Notes under the pieces: generated by a model
What the model was told of the DNA's origin: nothing
The model's database searches: none
The model's input: the letters and a program-made list of their open reading frames with translations, nothing else
NCBI RefSeq assembly: GCF_001598435.1
Contig: NZ_BCYY01000027.1
Coordinates: 1 to 62,712, forward strand
Length of the DNA: 62,712 nt
Reading direction: 5' to 3'
Source: Sphingomonas pituitosa NBRC 102491
Lineage (GTDB): Bacteria > Pseudomonadota > Alphaproteobacteria > Sphingomonadales > Sphingomonadaceae
Program-made: the position numbers and the translations under genes
Shown: positions 42,250 to 51,069 of the stretch, piece after piece
Numbering within the stretch: position 1 is the first letter of the stretch
Layout of the letters: every line of letters begins with the position of its first letter

Positions 42250-43155
42250 TCACATTTCGGAGTCGCTCGGCAGGCTCGCGGCCAGAGCGTCGATCGCCAT
42301 CCTGCAACGCAGGGGCAGATAGTCAGAAACCGGCCAGACCGCATAGCACTGCAGCGACGCGGACGGACGATCCTCCCACAATGCCACTAGATCGCCTGCA
42401 TGCATTCGGTCGCGGATCAACCAATAAGGGAGCCAGGCCAGCCCCATCCCTTCCACGACGGCATCGGCGATGACCTCCAGATCGTCGAAGCGCAGGCGTG
42501 ACGCCACCTGCACCTCGACGAGCGTACCGTCGGCGTCCGGCAGCCGCCATGGAAGCACATGATCGCCGCGCCAATAGCCTAGCAGGTCATGGCTCGCGAA
42601 ATCGTCCAGCGTGGAGGGAATGCCCCGCGCCTCGATATAGCGCGGTGCCGCGCACAACACCTTGCGTTGGCTGGCAAGGCGGCGCGCGCGCAGCGACGTT
42701 TCATTGCTCAGCCCGCCATTGCGGACCACGATATCAAAGTTCTCCGCAATGAGATCGACCCTGCGGTCGCTGAAATTCAATTCCAGATCCAGTTTCGGAT
42801 GCTGCCGCGCAAATTCACGCAGGATGGGTGCAACACAATAGCGCCCGAAAAGCACCGGCATGGACACCCGCAACCTGCCGGTGACTTCCAGACGCCCGGA
42901 TTCGAGGAGCGCTTCTCCGGCTTGCAATTCCCTGAGTGCACGAACGCAACGCTCGTAATATTGCTGACCATCCTCGGTCAGGCATTGGCTTCGCGTGGTT
43001 CGTTGGAACAGCCGCACGCCCAGGCGCTCCTCGAGCCTAGCGACAGCCTTCCCGACGGCGGACCGCGTCAGCGCCAGGCGGTCGGCCGCCTTGGCAAACC
43101 CGCCCGCTTCCACCGCCTCGATGAACACGAACACACCGTCGAACACGTCTCGCAC
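42250..43155 (-). CDS. LysR-family transcriptional regulator
   Basis: A 301-residue LTTR (FAKAADRLALTRSAVGKAVARLEERLGVRLFQRTTRS contains the winged helix; only the first 20 or so residues are diagnostic). The C-terminal domain shows the usual GRLRVSMPVLFGRYCVAPIL. It is divergent from the seven-gene oxidoreductase operon beginning at 43347 and is the likely regulator of it. The 191-base gap between them is AT-richer than the flanking coding sequence. Confidence 0.9.
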   Translation of the reverse strand: MRDVFDGVFVFIEAVEAGGFAKAADRLALTRSAVGKAVARLEERLGVRLFQRTTRSQCLTEDGQQYYERCVRALRELQAGEALLESGRLEVTGRLRVSMPVLFGRYCVAPILREFARQHPKLDLELNFSDRRVDLIAENFDIVVRNGGLSNETSLRARRLASQRKVLCAAPRYIEARGIPSTLDDFASHDLLGYWRGDHVLPWRLPDADGTLVEVQVASRLRFDDLEVIADAVVEGMGLAWLPYWLIRDRMHAGDLVALWEDRPSASLQCYAVWPVSDYLPLRCRMAIDALAASLPSDSEM

Positions 43156-43346
43156 TGCGTCGCTCCTTCGACCATCGGCCGAATGTAGAATCTATGGATG
43201 CAATCTTCGGAAAAATGATCGCTGATCGATACTAATTTCCTACGATAATAGCACGGCAGCGCAACTGCAAAGATTTGAAGGGCTGCTTTCCCATGCAAAT
43301 TCCAGATCGGCGGGCCACACGCCAGCGCCTCAGGGGGGGGCGTCCA

Positions 43347-43898
43347 GTGTTGATCTCGATCGTATATGACAGCGGCTATGGCCACACCGCACGGGTCGCC
43401 AAGGCCGTGGCGTCGGGTATCGAGCAAGTCGATGGCACGCGGGCGAACCTGGTGTGCGTCGCCGATGGCCCCGTCGATTGGGAAGCGCTGGAACAGAGCG
43501 CCGGAATCATCTTCGGATCGCCGACCTACAACGGGTCTCCGAGCGCGCGCTTCAAGCAGTTCTGCGAAGATTCCACGCGGCCGGCGTGGCGCGACCTCAA
43601 GTGGCACGACAAGGTCGCCGCCGGCTTCACCAACTCCGGCGCGATGCACGGCGACAAGCTGCATTCGCTGGTGTCGATGGCGCTGTTCGCGGCGCAGCAC
43701 GGCATGCTGTGGGTCGGCCTCGACCTGTTTCCAGGCACCGATGCGGCATCGCTGAATCGTATCGGCGGCTGGCTCGGCGCCATGGCGCAGTCGGACGATG
43801 CCTCGCCGGAAATCACCCCGATCCAGAGCGACCTGGATACCGCCGCGCATCTGGGGCGCCGGGTCGCCCAGATTGCGCGGCGGCTGACGGCCGCCTGA
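43347..43898 (+). CDS. Flavodoxin/WrbA-like NAD(P)H:quinone reductase
   Basis: A 183-residue flavodoxin-fold protein (SIVYDSGYGHTARVAKAVASG is the FMN phosphate loop, part-quoted; GIIFGSPTYNGSP is the second FMN loop). The start is GTG at 43347 with a run of eight G just upstream as ribosome binding site; earlier in-frame ATGs add an unconserved tail. WrbA-type enzymes reduce quinones by two electrons and avoid semiquinone radicals. First gene of an operon reaching 48518. Confidence 0.82.
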   Translation: MLISIVYDSGYGHTARVAKAVASGIEQVDGTRANLVCVADGPVDWEALEQSAGIIFGSPTYNGSPSARFKQFCEDSTRPAWRDLKWHDKVAAGFTNSGAMHGDKLHSLVSMALFAAQHGMLWVGLDLFPGTDAASLNRIGGWLGAMAQSDDASPEITPIQSDLDTAAHLGRRVAQIARRLTAA

Positions 43899-43927
43899 CC
43901 ATCCCCCGTTCATCAGAGGAGAAACGC

Positions 43928-44227
43928 ATGAAGTTCCTATGCCTGGATGTGCCGCAACCCGGCGCAACGATGGAAAAGTACCAGCCGCACATGGTCGCCG
44001 AAGCGCGGCATGCCTGGCAGTTGTACAAGGACGGCATCATCCGCGACATCAATTTTCGCCAGGATCGCCCGGGCGTCGCAATCATCGCGGAAGCCGACAC
44101 CGCCGAGGCCGCACGGGCGGCGCTCGGCGCGTTTCCTCTCGCCAAGGCCGGCTTGATCGACTGGGAAGTCATCCCGCTTGGCCCGTTCGCCAACTGGGAA
44201 ATGCTGTTCGCATCCGACAACGCGTAA
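43928..44227 (+). CDS. Small muconolactone-isomerase/YCII-like protein
   Basis: A 99-residue protein with a ferredoxin-like alpha-beta fold typical of muconolactone delta-isomerases and YCII-related proteins (EARHAWQLYKDGIIRDINF, AEAARAALGAFPLAKAGLIDWEVIPL, each part-quoted). The AGGAGAA site lies just before the ATG. In a catabolic operon it may be a ring-opening-product isomerase, or a small binding protein; the family is broad and the call is tentative. Confidence 0.65.
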   Translation: MKFLCLDVPQPGATMEKYQPHMVAEARHAWQLYKDGIIRDINFRQDRPGVAIIAEADTAEAARAALGAFPLAKAGLIDWEVIPLGPFANWEMLFASDNA

Positions 44228-44270
44228 CCGCGCTGCAAAACGTCGAGCCCCGCAGAACGAGGAAATAAGA

Positions 44271-45182
44271 ATGTTGGAAGAAGTTTTCTTCGAGAACCGC
44301 GGGGTACGACTGGCGGGCCATCTTCATGTCCCGGAAAGGCTCGACCCAGGCAGGAAGTATCCGGCGCTTGTCGGCGTGCATCCCGCCGGCGGCGTCAAGG
44401 AACAGACGATCGGGCTCTATGCCGCACGGCTGGCGGCACACGGCTTCATCGTTCTCGTCTATGATTCGACCTATCAGGGCGCGAGCGGCGGCGAACCCCG
44501 CTTGCTGGAGGATCCCGCCACCCGTGTGGAGGACGCCCGCAGTGCGGCGGACTATCTGACCACGCTGCCGTTCGTCGATGTCGATCGCATGGGTGTGTTC
44601 GGCATCTGCGCCGGCGGCGGCTATGCCTTGGCGGTTGCGCAGACCGAGCGCCGCTTCAAGGCGGTCGCCGGGGTCAGCGCGACTCCGATGGGCGAAGCGG
44701 CCCGTACCTTTTTCGGCCAGCCGATTTCACCCGCCGACCAGATCAAGATGCTGGAAGCCGGTGCCGCGCAACGAACGGCGGAAGCGAATGGCGCCGATCC
44801 CGTCTACACTCCGTTCGTTCCGGAACGGCTGGAAGACATCGACGCGCAAACGCCGACGATGCTCCGCGAAGGGTATGACTATTATCGGACCGCCCGCGGT
44901 CAGCACCCCAATTCCAAGGGGCGCTTTCGAATGACGAGCATGGACAAGATGCTCGCCTTCTCGACATTTCCGCTGATCCCGACGCTGTTGACGCAGCCGC
45001 TGCTGCTGATTGCGGGAAGTGCGGCCGACACCAAGGTCTACAGCGATGAAGCCTATGCGCTGTCGAACGGACCGAAGGAACTGTTCGTCATTGAGGGAGC
45101 GACCCACATCGCGCTCTACGACATCCCGGAATATGTCGATCAGGCCGTAGAAAAACTGGTCTCGTTCTTCCAGCAACTCTGA
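44271..45182 (+). CDS. Alpha/beta hydrolase, dienelactone hydrolase-like
   Basis: A 303-residue hydrolase. HPAGGVKEQT near residue 43 is the oxyanion region; the elbow GICAGGGYAL has Cys in the nucleophile position, as in dienelactone hydrolases. The distal Asp lies in GSAADTKVYS and the His in EGATHIALYD. The Cys nucleophile, together with the neighbouring muconolactone-like protein, suggests a lactone or ester substrate in an aromatic breakdown path. ATG at 44271 follows AACGAGG. It is the third gene of the operon. Confidence 0.82.
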   Translation: MLEEVFFENRGVRLAGHLHVPERLDPGRKYPALVGVHPAGGVKEQTIGLYAARLAAHGFIVLVYDSTYQGASGGEPRLLEDPATRVEDARSAADYLTTLPFVDVDRMGVFGICAGGGYALAVAQTERRFKAVAGVSATPMGEAARTFFGQPISPADQIKMLEAGAAQRTAEANGADPVYTPFVPERLEDIDAQTPTMLREGYDYYRTARGQHPNSKGRFRMTSMDKMLAFSTFPLIPTLLTQPLLLIAGSAADTKVYSDEAYALSNGPKELFVIEGATHIALYDIPEYVDQAVEKLVSFFQQL

Positions 45183-45205
45183 TCATCGACGGAGGTGGGC
45201 ACACA

Positions 45206-46282
45206 ATGCCCGATCGGAAAAAGAACCTAGATATGATGGTGCGCGCCTTTGCCGCGACGTCGCCCGATGCGCCGCTCGCCCCGTTCGAACTGGAGCGTCG
45301 CGAGACGCGGGACGACGATGTCGTGATCGACATCCTCTATTGCGGCGTCTGTCACACCGATTTGCACCTCGCCCGCAACCATGGCGGGTTCACGACCTAT
45401 CCGATCGTTCCCGGGCACGAAATCATCGGCCGGGTCCGCGAGGTCGGCCCCCAGGTGACGCGGTTCGGCGTGGGGGACCTGGTCGGTGTCGGCTGCATGG
45501 TCGATTCCTGCCAGCAATGCGCGCCTTGCCGGCATGGGTGGGAGCAGAACTGCAGCGCAGGAGCGACCTTCACCTACAACAGCGTCGACAAGCGCGACGG
45601 AATGCAGACCTATGGCGGCTACTCGGACGCCATTACGGTGACCGAGAACTTTGTTCTCTCGCTTCCAGCGGAACTGGATCCGGCGGGCGCGGCCCCGCTC
45701 CTTTGCGCGGGCATCACCACCTGGGCGCCGCTGCATCGCTGGAATGTGCGCGAGGGCAGCAGGGTCGCCGTGATCGGCCTGGGCGGTCTGGGTCACATGG
45801 CGCTGAAGCTGGCCAAGGCGCTGGGCGCCGAGGTCTCGCTGTTCACGCGCAGCGCGGGCAAGGAAGCCGACGCGTTCCGCCTGGGGGCCGACGAGGTGAT
45901 CCTGTCGGGCGCGCCGGAGCAGATGGCCGCCGCCGCCGGACGCTTCGACGTCATCATCGACACCGTTCCCTATGATCACGACGTCAATCCGTACCTGCCG
46001 ACCCTGGCGCTGGAAGGCGTGCTGGTGCTCGTGGGGTATATGGGCCCGCTCGGCACCCCGGTGAACGCCGGCGCTATCGTCGGCGGCCGCAGGGCCATCA
46101 CCGGATCCTTCATCGGCGGGGTGTCGGAGACCCAGCAGATGCTCGATTTCTGCGGTGCCAACGGCATCGTCTCCGACGTCGAAATCCTTCCGATCCAAGA
46201 CATCAACCAAGCCTATGAGCGCATGTTGAAGAGCGATGTGAAGTATCGCTTCGTCATCGACATGGCCTCGCTCGCAGAATGA
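45206..46282 (+). CDS. Zinc-dependent NAD(P) alcohol dehydrogenase (YahK/cinnamyl alcohol class)
   Basis: A 358-residue MDR alcohol dehydrogenase. Catalytic zinc ligands: Cys in YCGVCHTDLH and the HE of VPGHEIIG. The structural zinc lobe has four Cys (CMVDSCQQCAPCRHGWEQNC region). Nucleotide binding is GLGGLGHMALKLAKALG. It reversibly oxidises alcohols to aldehydes, often aromatic ones in this class. An ACGGAGG site precedes the ATG. Fourth gene of the operon. Confidence 0.9.
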   Translation: MPDRKKNLDMMVRAFAATSPDAPLAPFELERRETRDDDVVIDILYCGVCHTDLHLARNHGGFTTYPIVPGHEIIGRVREVGPQVTRFGVGDLVGVGCMVDSCQQCAPCRHGWEQNCSAGATFTYNSVDKRDGMQTYGGYSDAITVTENFVLSLPAELDPAGAAPLLCAGITTWAPLHRWNVREGSRVAVIGLGGLGHMALKLAKALGAEVSLFTRSAGKEADAFRLGADEVILSGAPEQMAAAAGRFDVIIDTVPYDHDVNPYLPTLALEGVLVLVGYMGPLGTPVNAGAIVGGRRAITGSFIGGVSETQQMLDFCGANGIVSDVEILPIQDINQAYERMLKSDVKYRFVIDMASLAE

Positions 46283-46293
46283 GGAGTAATAGC

Positions 46294-46983
46294 ATGACCG
46301 ATACGATCAAACCTGTTCTCTGCGTCGTCACCAGCCACCCCATTCGTGGCGATACCGGCGAGCCGACGGGCTTTGCGATGGTCGAGCTGACGCATCCGCT
46401 GGAGGTCTTCGATGCCGCCGGCATTCCGACGGAAATCGCCTCGATCCGCGGCGGCCACCCGCCGATCGACTTCTTCGATCTCTCGGATCCGGCCAACGAC
46501 CGCTATTGGAAGAACAAGGCGTTCCGCGATGCGCTCGCCCATTCGCTGCTGCTCGCCGATGTTGATACCTCGCGCTACTCGGCCGTATTCTTCGCCGGTG
46601 GTCACGGCACGATGTGGGACTTCGCCGACAATGCGGACGTGCAGCGGGTGATTCGCGATATCTGGGAAGCAGACGGTGTCGTCGCTGCGGTCTGCCACGG
46701 CCCGGCGGCGCTGGTGAACGCCACCTTGTCCGACGGATCGCTTCTCGTCGCCGGCAAGAAGGTCGCGGCCTTCACCGACGAGGAAGAGAAGGAAGGGCAC
46801 TACGAAAATGTCGTCCCTTATCTTCTCGCCAGCACGCTGACGGAGCGCGGTGCGCTGCACCAGCCGGCGCCCAACTGGACCGAAAAGGTCGTGGTCGAGG
46901 GCCAGCTCGTAACCGGGCAGAACCCGGCCTCGGCACACGGGGTCGGCAAGGCGATCGTTGCGCAGTTGAAGGCCACGGCCTGA
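46294..46983 (+). CDS. DJ-1/PfpI family protein (type 1 glutamine amidotransferase-like)
   Basis: A 229-residue Hsp31/DJ-1 class protein. The nucleophile elbow VCHGPAALVN holds the Cys, preceded by FFAGGHGTMWDF. Members act as glyoxalase III, deglycases or holdases. ATG at 46294 follows GAGGAG and lies 11 bases after the alcohol dehydrogenase stop. A paralogue with VCHAPGAL occurs at 52630. In an operon for reactive carbonyl-yielding reactions it may protect against aldehyde adducts. Confidence 0.85.
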   Translation: MTDTIKPVLCVVTSHPIRGDTGEPTGFAMVELTHPLEVFDAAGIPTEIASIRGGHPPIDFFDLSDPANDRYWKNKAFRDALAHSLLLADVDTSRYSAVFFAGGHGTMWDFADNADVQRVIRDIWEADGVVAAVCHGPAALVNATLSDGSLLVAGKKVAAFTDEEEKEGHYENVVPYLLASTLTERGALHQPAPNWTEKVVVEGQLVTGQNPASAHGVGKAIVAQLKATA

Positions 46984-47017
46984 TCGTGCCGTCCGGGTCT
47001 GTCGAGATCTGGACCCA

Positions 47018-47048
47018 ACGGGGCGGCAGTAAAGCGCTGCCGCCCCGT
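47018..47048. terminator. Strong hairpin inside the operon
   Basis: A perfect 12-bp stem (ACGGGGCGGCAG pairs with CTGCCGCCCCGT) closes a 7-base loop between the DJ-1-like gene and the amidohydrolase gene. No T-run follows. It could attenuate transcription or mark an RNA-processing site that separates the upstream and downstream genes. Confidence 0.5.
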
Positions 47049-47093
47049 ACATGTCGGCGGCGTCTAACTGCGTCGCGGAACAGGAGTTAGACG

Positions 47094-48065
47094 ATGAAGA
47101 TCATCGGCATCGAAGAGCATGTTCTTCCCGATTTCGTGAAGGACGCGTGGCGCACCCTTCCGGGCGGTGACGACGGGACGCTGGGATTGAACCCCGGCAT
47201 CATCGGCGAGCGGCTGGCCGATGTCGGCGACGGGCGCCTTGCCATCATGGACGAGACGGGGCTCGACCTGCAGGTGCTTTCGCTGACGACGCCCGGGCTG
47301 AGCAATCTTGGCGCGCACGGCGCGGAACTGGCGCGCCGCGTCAACGACCACCTCGCCGACATCGTCGCGCGGAACCCGTCGCGATTCCAGGCTCTCGCCG
47401 TGCTGCCCTCTGCGGATCCCGATGCCGCGGCGCGGGAACTGGAACGCGCCGTGACGACGCTCGGCATGAAGGGTGCCATTCTCTACGGCCGTGTCGGCAC
47501 GCAGAACCTCGACGATAGGCTGTTCGAACCGACCTTCGCCTCCGCGGCCGCACTCGGCGTCCCCGTGCTCATCCATCCGCAGATCCCGCCGCCCGCTGTG
47601 CGAGAGGCATATTATGGCGGCTTCGGCGGGCCCATCGACCTTGCATTCTCGACCTTCGGTCTGGGATGGCATTTCGAAGCCGGCATTCAGTTCGTTCGGA
47701 TCGTGCTATCGGGTCTGTTCGATCGCTACCCGACGCTTCAGGTCATTCTCGGGCATTGGGGGGAACTCGTCATCTTCTATCTGGAGCGGCTCGCGATGCT
47801 CGATCGCGTATCAACGCTGCAGCGCCCCTTTTGCGAATATGTCCGCGAGAATTTGTATCTGACCGCAAGCGGGATGTTCAACCCGGCCTATCTGCAACAG
47901 GCGATAGACGCCGTGGGGGCGGATCGGATCTTGTTCTCGACCGATTTCCCCTATCAGTATCGCCCGGGCGGCGATGCTCGCCTATTTATTTCCGAACTGC
48001 CGATGTGGGACGAAGACAAGCACAAGTTCGCCCATGGAAACTGGGAACGCCTGACCGGCGCGTGA
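47094..48065 (+). CDS. Metal-dependent amidohydrolase, non-oxidative decarboxylase-like (gamma-resorcylate/LigW class)
   Basis: A 323-residue TIM-barrel enzyme of the ACMSD-related family. The metal-site pattern is GIEEHVLPDF at the start, HPQIPPP for the next His, GHWGE, and FSTDFPY for the final Asp. It matches decarboxylases such as gamma-resorcylate and 5-carboxyvanillate decarboxylase, which release CO2 from aromatic acids without cofactors. Its exact acid is unknown. It follows the hairpin at 47018-47048 by 45 bases, with GGAG upstream of the ATG. Confidence 0.85.
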   Translation: MKIIGIEEHVLPDFVKDAWRTLPGGDDGTLGLNPGIIGERLADVGDGRLAIMDETGLDLQVLSLTTPGLSNLGAHGAELARRVNDHLADIVARNPSRFQALAVLPSADPDAAARELERAVTTLGMKGAILYGRVGTQNLDDRLFEPTFASAAALGVPVLIHPQIPPPAVREAYYGGFGGPIDLAFSTFGLGWHFEAGIQFVRIVLSGLFDRYPTLQVILGHWGELVIFYLERLAMLDRVSTLQRPFCEYVRENLYLTASGMFNPAYLQQAIDAVGADRILFSTDFPYQYRPGGDARLFISELPMWDEDKHKFAHGNWERLTGA

Positions 48066-48095
48066 CGCCGCCAGCAACGCATGGAGACGGAACGC

Positions 48096-48518
48096 ATGAG
48101 CCTGATATCCATCGCGGTGCAGATCGCATCGCTGCTTGCGGGCGGCGTCGCGGTTCCCGCCACGGAGGCGACGACGCCGATGGTGCGGATCGCCGAAATC
48201 GAGGTCGATCCCACCCAGCTCGAGGCATATAAAGCGATCCTGGCCGAGGAGCAGGAAGCCTCGGTCCGGCTGGAACCGGGCGTGCTCATGCTCCATTCCG
48301 TCGCCTACAAGGATGCCCCGACGCACATCCGTCTGCTGGAAGTCTATGCGAGCAAGGCGGCATATGAGGCCCACATCAGGGCGCCGCACTTCATCAAGTA
48401 CAAGACCTCCACCGAAAAGATGGTGACGTCGCTCCGCCTGATCGAGACGACGCCGATATTGCTATGCGCCAAATCCAACGGGCGCGATGGCGGGCAGACG
48501 ATCTGCTTGAAGCGTTAG
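48096..48518 (+). CDS. Exported quinol monooxygenase-like ABM protein
   Basis: A 140-residue protein. An N-terminal hydrophobic leader (MSLISIAVQIASLLAGGVAV) suggests export or membrane anchoring, and the ABM domain follows (VRIAEIEVDPTQLEAYKAIL, LLEVYASKAAYEAHIRAPHF). ATG at 48096 is preferred to one at 48081. YgiN-type relatives oxidise quinols, which would connect with the WrbA-like enzyme at the start of the operon. Last gene of the operon. Confidence 0.78.
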   Translation: MSLISIAVQIASLLAGGVAVPATEATTPMVRIAEIEVDPTQLEAYKAILAEEQEASVRLEPGVLMLHSVAYKDAPTHIRLLEVYASKAAYEAHIRAPHFIKYKTSTEKMVTSLRLIETTPILLCAKSNGRDGGQTICLKR

Positions 48519-48797
48519 CACCGGGAGGGCGCGTGCGTTTCGCCCCGGCTGGCAGGCCAGACGCAGAACTCGGGGCTTGCGACCGGACTCCGCGCAGCGC
48601 CGCCCCCGCTCACCATCGGCAAGCGCCCATCCTGGCATCCGAATCAATGCCCCCGAAGCGGAAGCCGTTCCTCCCATAAGAAGATTTATCGGTAGGGGTG
48701 GGGCGTCTTTTTAGCGCTCCCAACCTCGCCCGCCTATTCGTTGCGCTGCCAGATCGACCTTTCGTTGTCAGAAGATCGGCAAGCAAAGGAACAGACC

Positions 48798-48992
48798 ATG
48801 CCGCGCCAGAGCGAGATCACGTCCGCTGCCGTCCCAGAACCAAGACTGCCGCCGGAAGCCGCGGCCGCGATCGTCCGCGCCTTCTGGAAAGCTGACGCCG
48901 ACAGGGTCGTGCAGGAACGGATCGCCTTTGCTCATCTGACGCAAGACGCAGTGGCGGCGCATTGCTGGCAGTCGCTGCGCCCCTTCCTGTAA
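48798..48992 (+). CDS. Small hypothetical protein, 64 aa
   Basis: A short open frame with an ATG after an AAAGGA site, ending 18 bases before the bacterioferritin-like gene. Composition is ordinary for coding (Ala, Arg, Glu-rich helix), with no recognised domain. It follows a gene-free stretch of about 280 bases (48519-48797). Possibly co-transcribed with the next gene. Confidence 0.4.
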   Translation: MPRQSEITSAAVPEPRLPPEAAAAIVRAFWKADADRVVQERIAFAHLTQDAVAAHCWQSLRPFL

Positions 48993-49010
48993 CCAAAGGA
49001 CATTCTCAAC

Positions 49011-49469
49011 ATGCACGCACTCGAAACCGAAGCGATGCTGAACCAGGCGATCGGCCAATTCTGGCGCGGCCTGATCCAGCATCAAACCCATCTTGGCCTG
49101 ATCGCGTCGCTGGGTCTCAGCAAGCTGGCCGATACCATGCAGGCCCGGATGGCCGACGAGCCGCAGACGCTACGCAGCCTGCTTGATCGGCTGCTCGATC
49201 TGGGCGGAACGCCCGCCTTCGCGGTTACCACCCCGACACTGGGCACCGACCTCGCCACGATCCTTTCAACCGACATCGATTCCCAGCGCGCTGGATTGGG
49301 GATGCTCAATCAGTGCGTACTGTTTGCCGGAAACCAGTCCGACGCCGGGACGCGGCTGCTGTTCGAACGCATCATCGTCGATGAAGAGGAACATCTCGCC
49401 TGGCTGCTCGGCGAGCAGAGCCTGCTTACGCGCATCGGGGAGGCTGCATATACGACGTTGCGCGCCTAG
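49011..49469 (+). CDS. Bacterioferritin-like protein with degenerate iron site
   Basis: A 152-residue ferritin-superfamily protein. The C-terminal helix IIVDEEEHLAWLLGEQSL matches the DEExH...L of bacterioferritin, and LLDRLLDLGGTP matches its ERILFLEGLP segment. Aligned by eye to E. coli Bfr, the ferroxidase ligands Glu51, Glu127 and His130 remain, but Glu18, His54 and Glu94 are replaced (by Phe/Gln, Thr and Gln), and the heme Met52 is Pro. It may have lost ferroxidase and heme binding. Alignment without tools is approximate. Confidence 0.7.
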   Translation: MHALETEAMLNQAIGQFWRGLIQHQTHLGLIASLGLSKLADTMQARMADEPQTLRSLLDRLLDLGGTPAFAVTTPTLGTDLATILSTDIDSQRAGLGMLNQCVLFAGNQSDAGTRLLFERIIVDEEEHLAWLLGEQSLLTRIGEAAYTTLRA

Positions 49470-49517
49470 CCTGCCTCGGTAGCGGCGGCCGGGCTTCAGC
49501 GCGCACGCGCTGCGCGT

Positions 49518-50144
49518 TCAGGCGAGCCGATATGGCCCGCCCTTCTCCAACGCCACCTGCCACGCGGGCCGCGCATGGATGCGTGCGACGAACGCCTCCA
49601 GCTTGGGCCAGCGGCCGGCGCCGCCGATCTGTACCGCCAGTTCGGCGGGGAAGCTCAGCATCACGTCGGCTCCCGTCCAGTCGTCGCCCACAAAATGGCC
49701 GGAGGGGCGCAGTTCCGCTTCCAGATAATCGAAATGGTTCGCGATCTCGCTCGCGATCCGCGGATGCAGCGGCGCGCCGGCCGCGCCAAGCAGGCCGACA
49801 TAGATATGCAGCAGCAGCGGCGTCATCGCCGAGCCCTCGGCATAATGCAGCAATTGGAGATTGCGGAGCGCGTCCGCGCTACCGGCGGGCGGCAGAAAGC
49901 GGTCTTCGCCGAAGCGTTCGCACAGATGCTGAACGATCGCCCCCGATTCCTGCAGCACCGCTCCGTCGATCTCGAGAACGGGCGCCTTGCCCAGCGGATG
50001 CACCTGCTTCAGTTCCGGCGGGGCGAAACGCGTGACGGCATCGCGTGCATAGAGCGTGATCGCATACGGCAGACCCAGTTCTTCCAGCAGCCACAAAATG
50101 CGCTGTGAACGGCTGTCATTCAGATGATGGACGATGATCGTCAT
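49518..50144 (-). CDS. Glutathione S-transferase family protein
   Basis: A 208-residue GST with the N-terminal MTIIVHHLNDSRSQRILWLLEELG, part-quoted (catalytic Ser in the first loop), HPLGKAPVLEIDG with the cis-Pro, and QESGAIVQHL with the glutathione-binding ESG. The C-terminal helical domain has FVGDDWTGADVMLSFP. The start at 50144 begins at the conserved strand. It is downstream of a LysR gene on the same strand, 31 bases apart. Confidence 0.88.
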   Translation of the reverse strand: MTIIVHHLNDSRSQRILWLLEELGLPYAITLYARDAVTRFAPPELKQVHPLGKAPVLEIDGAVLQESGAIVQHLCERFGEDRFLPPAGSADALRNLQLLHYAEGSAMTPLLLHIYVGLLGAAGAPLHPRIASEIANHFDYLEAELRPSGHFVGDDWTGADVMLSFPAELAVQIGGAGRWPKLEAFVARIHARPAWQVALEKGGPYRLA

Positions 50145-50175
50145 TCGGTGTTCCTCTGGTGACTGGATGCTTCGC

Positions 50176-51066
50176 TCACGCCTTGAGCGCCCAGACCAGC
50201 GCCTGGCGGGCATGCGAAATCCTCGGATGGCGGAGCGCGGCGGGGGACCATATCATGTAGTAGGGAAGATGGGTCGCCCCGTTCGGTGGCATGAGTTCTC
50301 GAAGCTCCCCCCGCTCGATCGCGGCGCGGCACATATAGGCGGGGAGCACCGACCAGCCGAAGCCGGAACACAGGATGCTCCGCAGCGCGCGCAGATCCTG
50401 GCTCACCACCGCGGGGACCGGATTTACCGCGTGCAGGCGATTGTGCGCCAGCCACTGCGTGAACAGAGGAAGCTCGAAATTATACGCGACTGTCGGCTCG
50501 CTGCTCATCGCCGCAACGCGATCCGACGCCGCCTCGATCCGATCCGCTATCGCCGGGCTGGCTACCGCCAGAATGGGCTCGGAGCGGATCGTCTCGGTGC
50601 GCAGGCGCGGGTCGGTGACGGGGTATCCCGAAATCCCCAGGTCGCAATGGCCCTCGATCAGCATCTGGACGATCAGGTCGCGATGCGCCGCGTGGAGCCT
50701 GACGCGCACGCCCGTGTCCAACAGCGGCCGAAGCCGCGTGGACAAAACTTCCGACAGGAAATCGGCATGGCCGATGATCTGCACCGCGCCTTCGATGTCG
50801 CTGGAGCGCGCCCGTGCCGCCGACAGCGCCTGCTCCGCCTCGTCCAGGCTGTCGCCGATATCCGCCGCCAGATCGTCCGCTGCCGCGGTGGGCACCACGC
50901 CGCGTACCTGGCGCTCGAACAACGGGCGACCGATGGCGATTTCCAGACCGGCGATATGCTGCGACACCGCAGGCTGGGTCATGCCCAGCGTCCGCGCCGC
51001 CCCGCTCATCGAGCGCTGGCGATAGACTTCGACGAAGGTGCGGAGGCGCGGCAGGGACATGACCAC
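50176..51066 (-). CDS. LysR-family transcriptional regulator
   Basis: A 296-residue LTTR. Winged helix: MSLPRLRTFVEVYRQRSMSG and RTLGMTQPAVSQHIAGLE. The effector-binding domain includes GAVQIIGHADFLSEVLS. It is divergent from the coniferyl-aldehyde dehydrogenase gene, 92 bases apart, with two dyads between them (51070-51095). It probably controls the dehydrogenase and perhaps the GST. Confidence 0.9.
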   Translation of the reverse strand: MVMSLPRLRTFVEVYRQRSMSGAARTLGMTQPAVSQHIAGLEIAIGRPLFERQVRGVVPTAAADDLAADIGDSLDEAEQALSAARARSSDIEGAVQIIGHADFLSEVLSTRLRPLLDTGVRVRLHAAHRDLIVQMLIEGHCDLGISGYPVTDPRLRTETIRSEPILAVASPAIADRIEAASDRVAAMSSEPTVAYNFELPLFTQWLAHNRLHAVNPVPAVVSQDLRALRSILCSGFGWSVLPAYMCRAAIERGELRELMPPNGATHLPYYMIWSPAALRHPRISHARQALVWALKA

Positions 51067-51069
51067 CCT

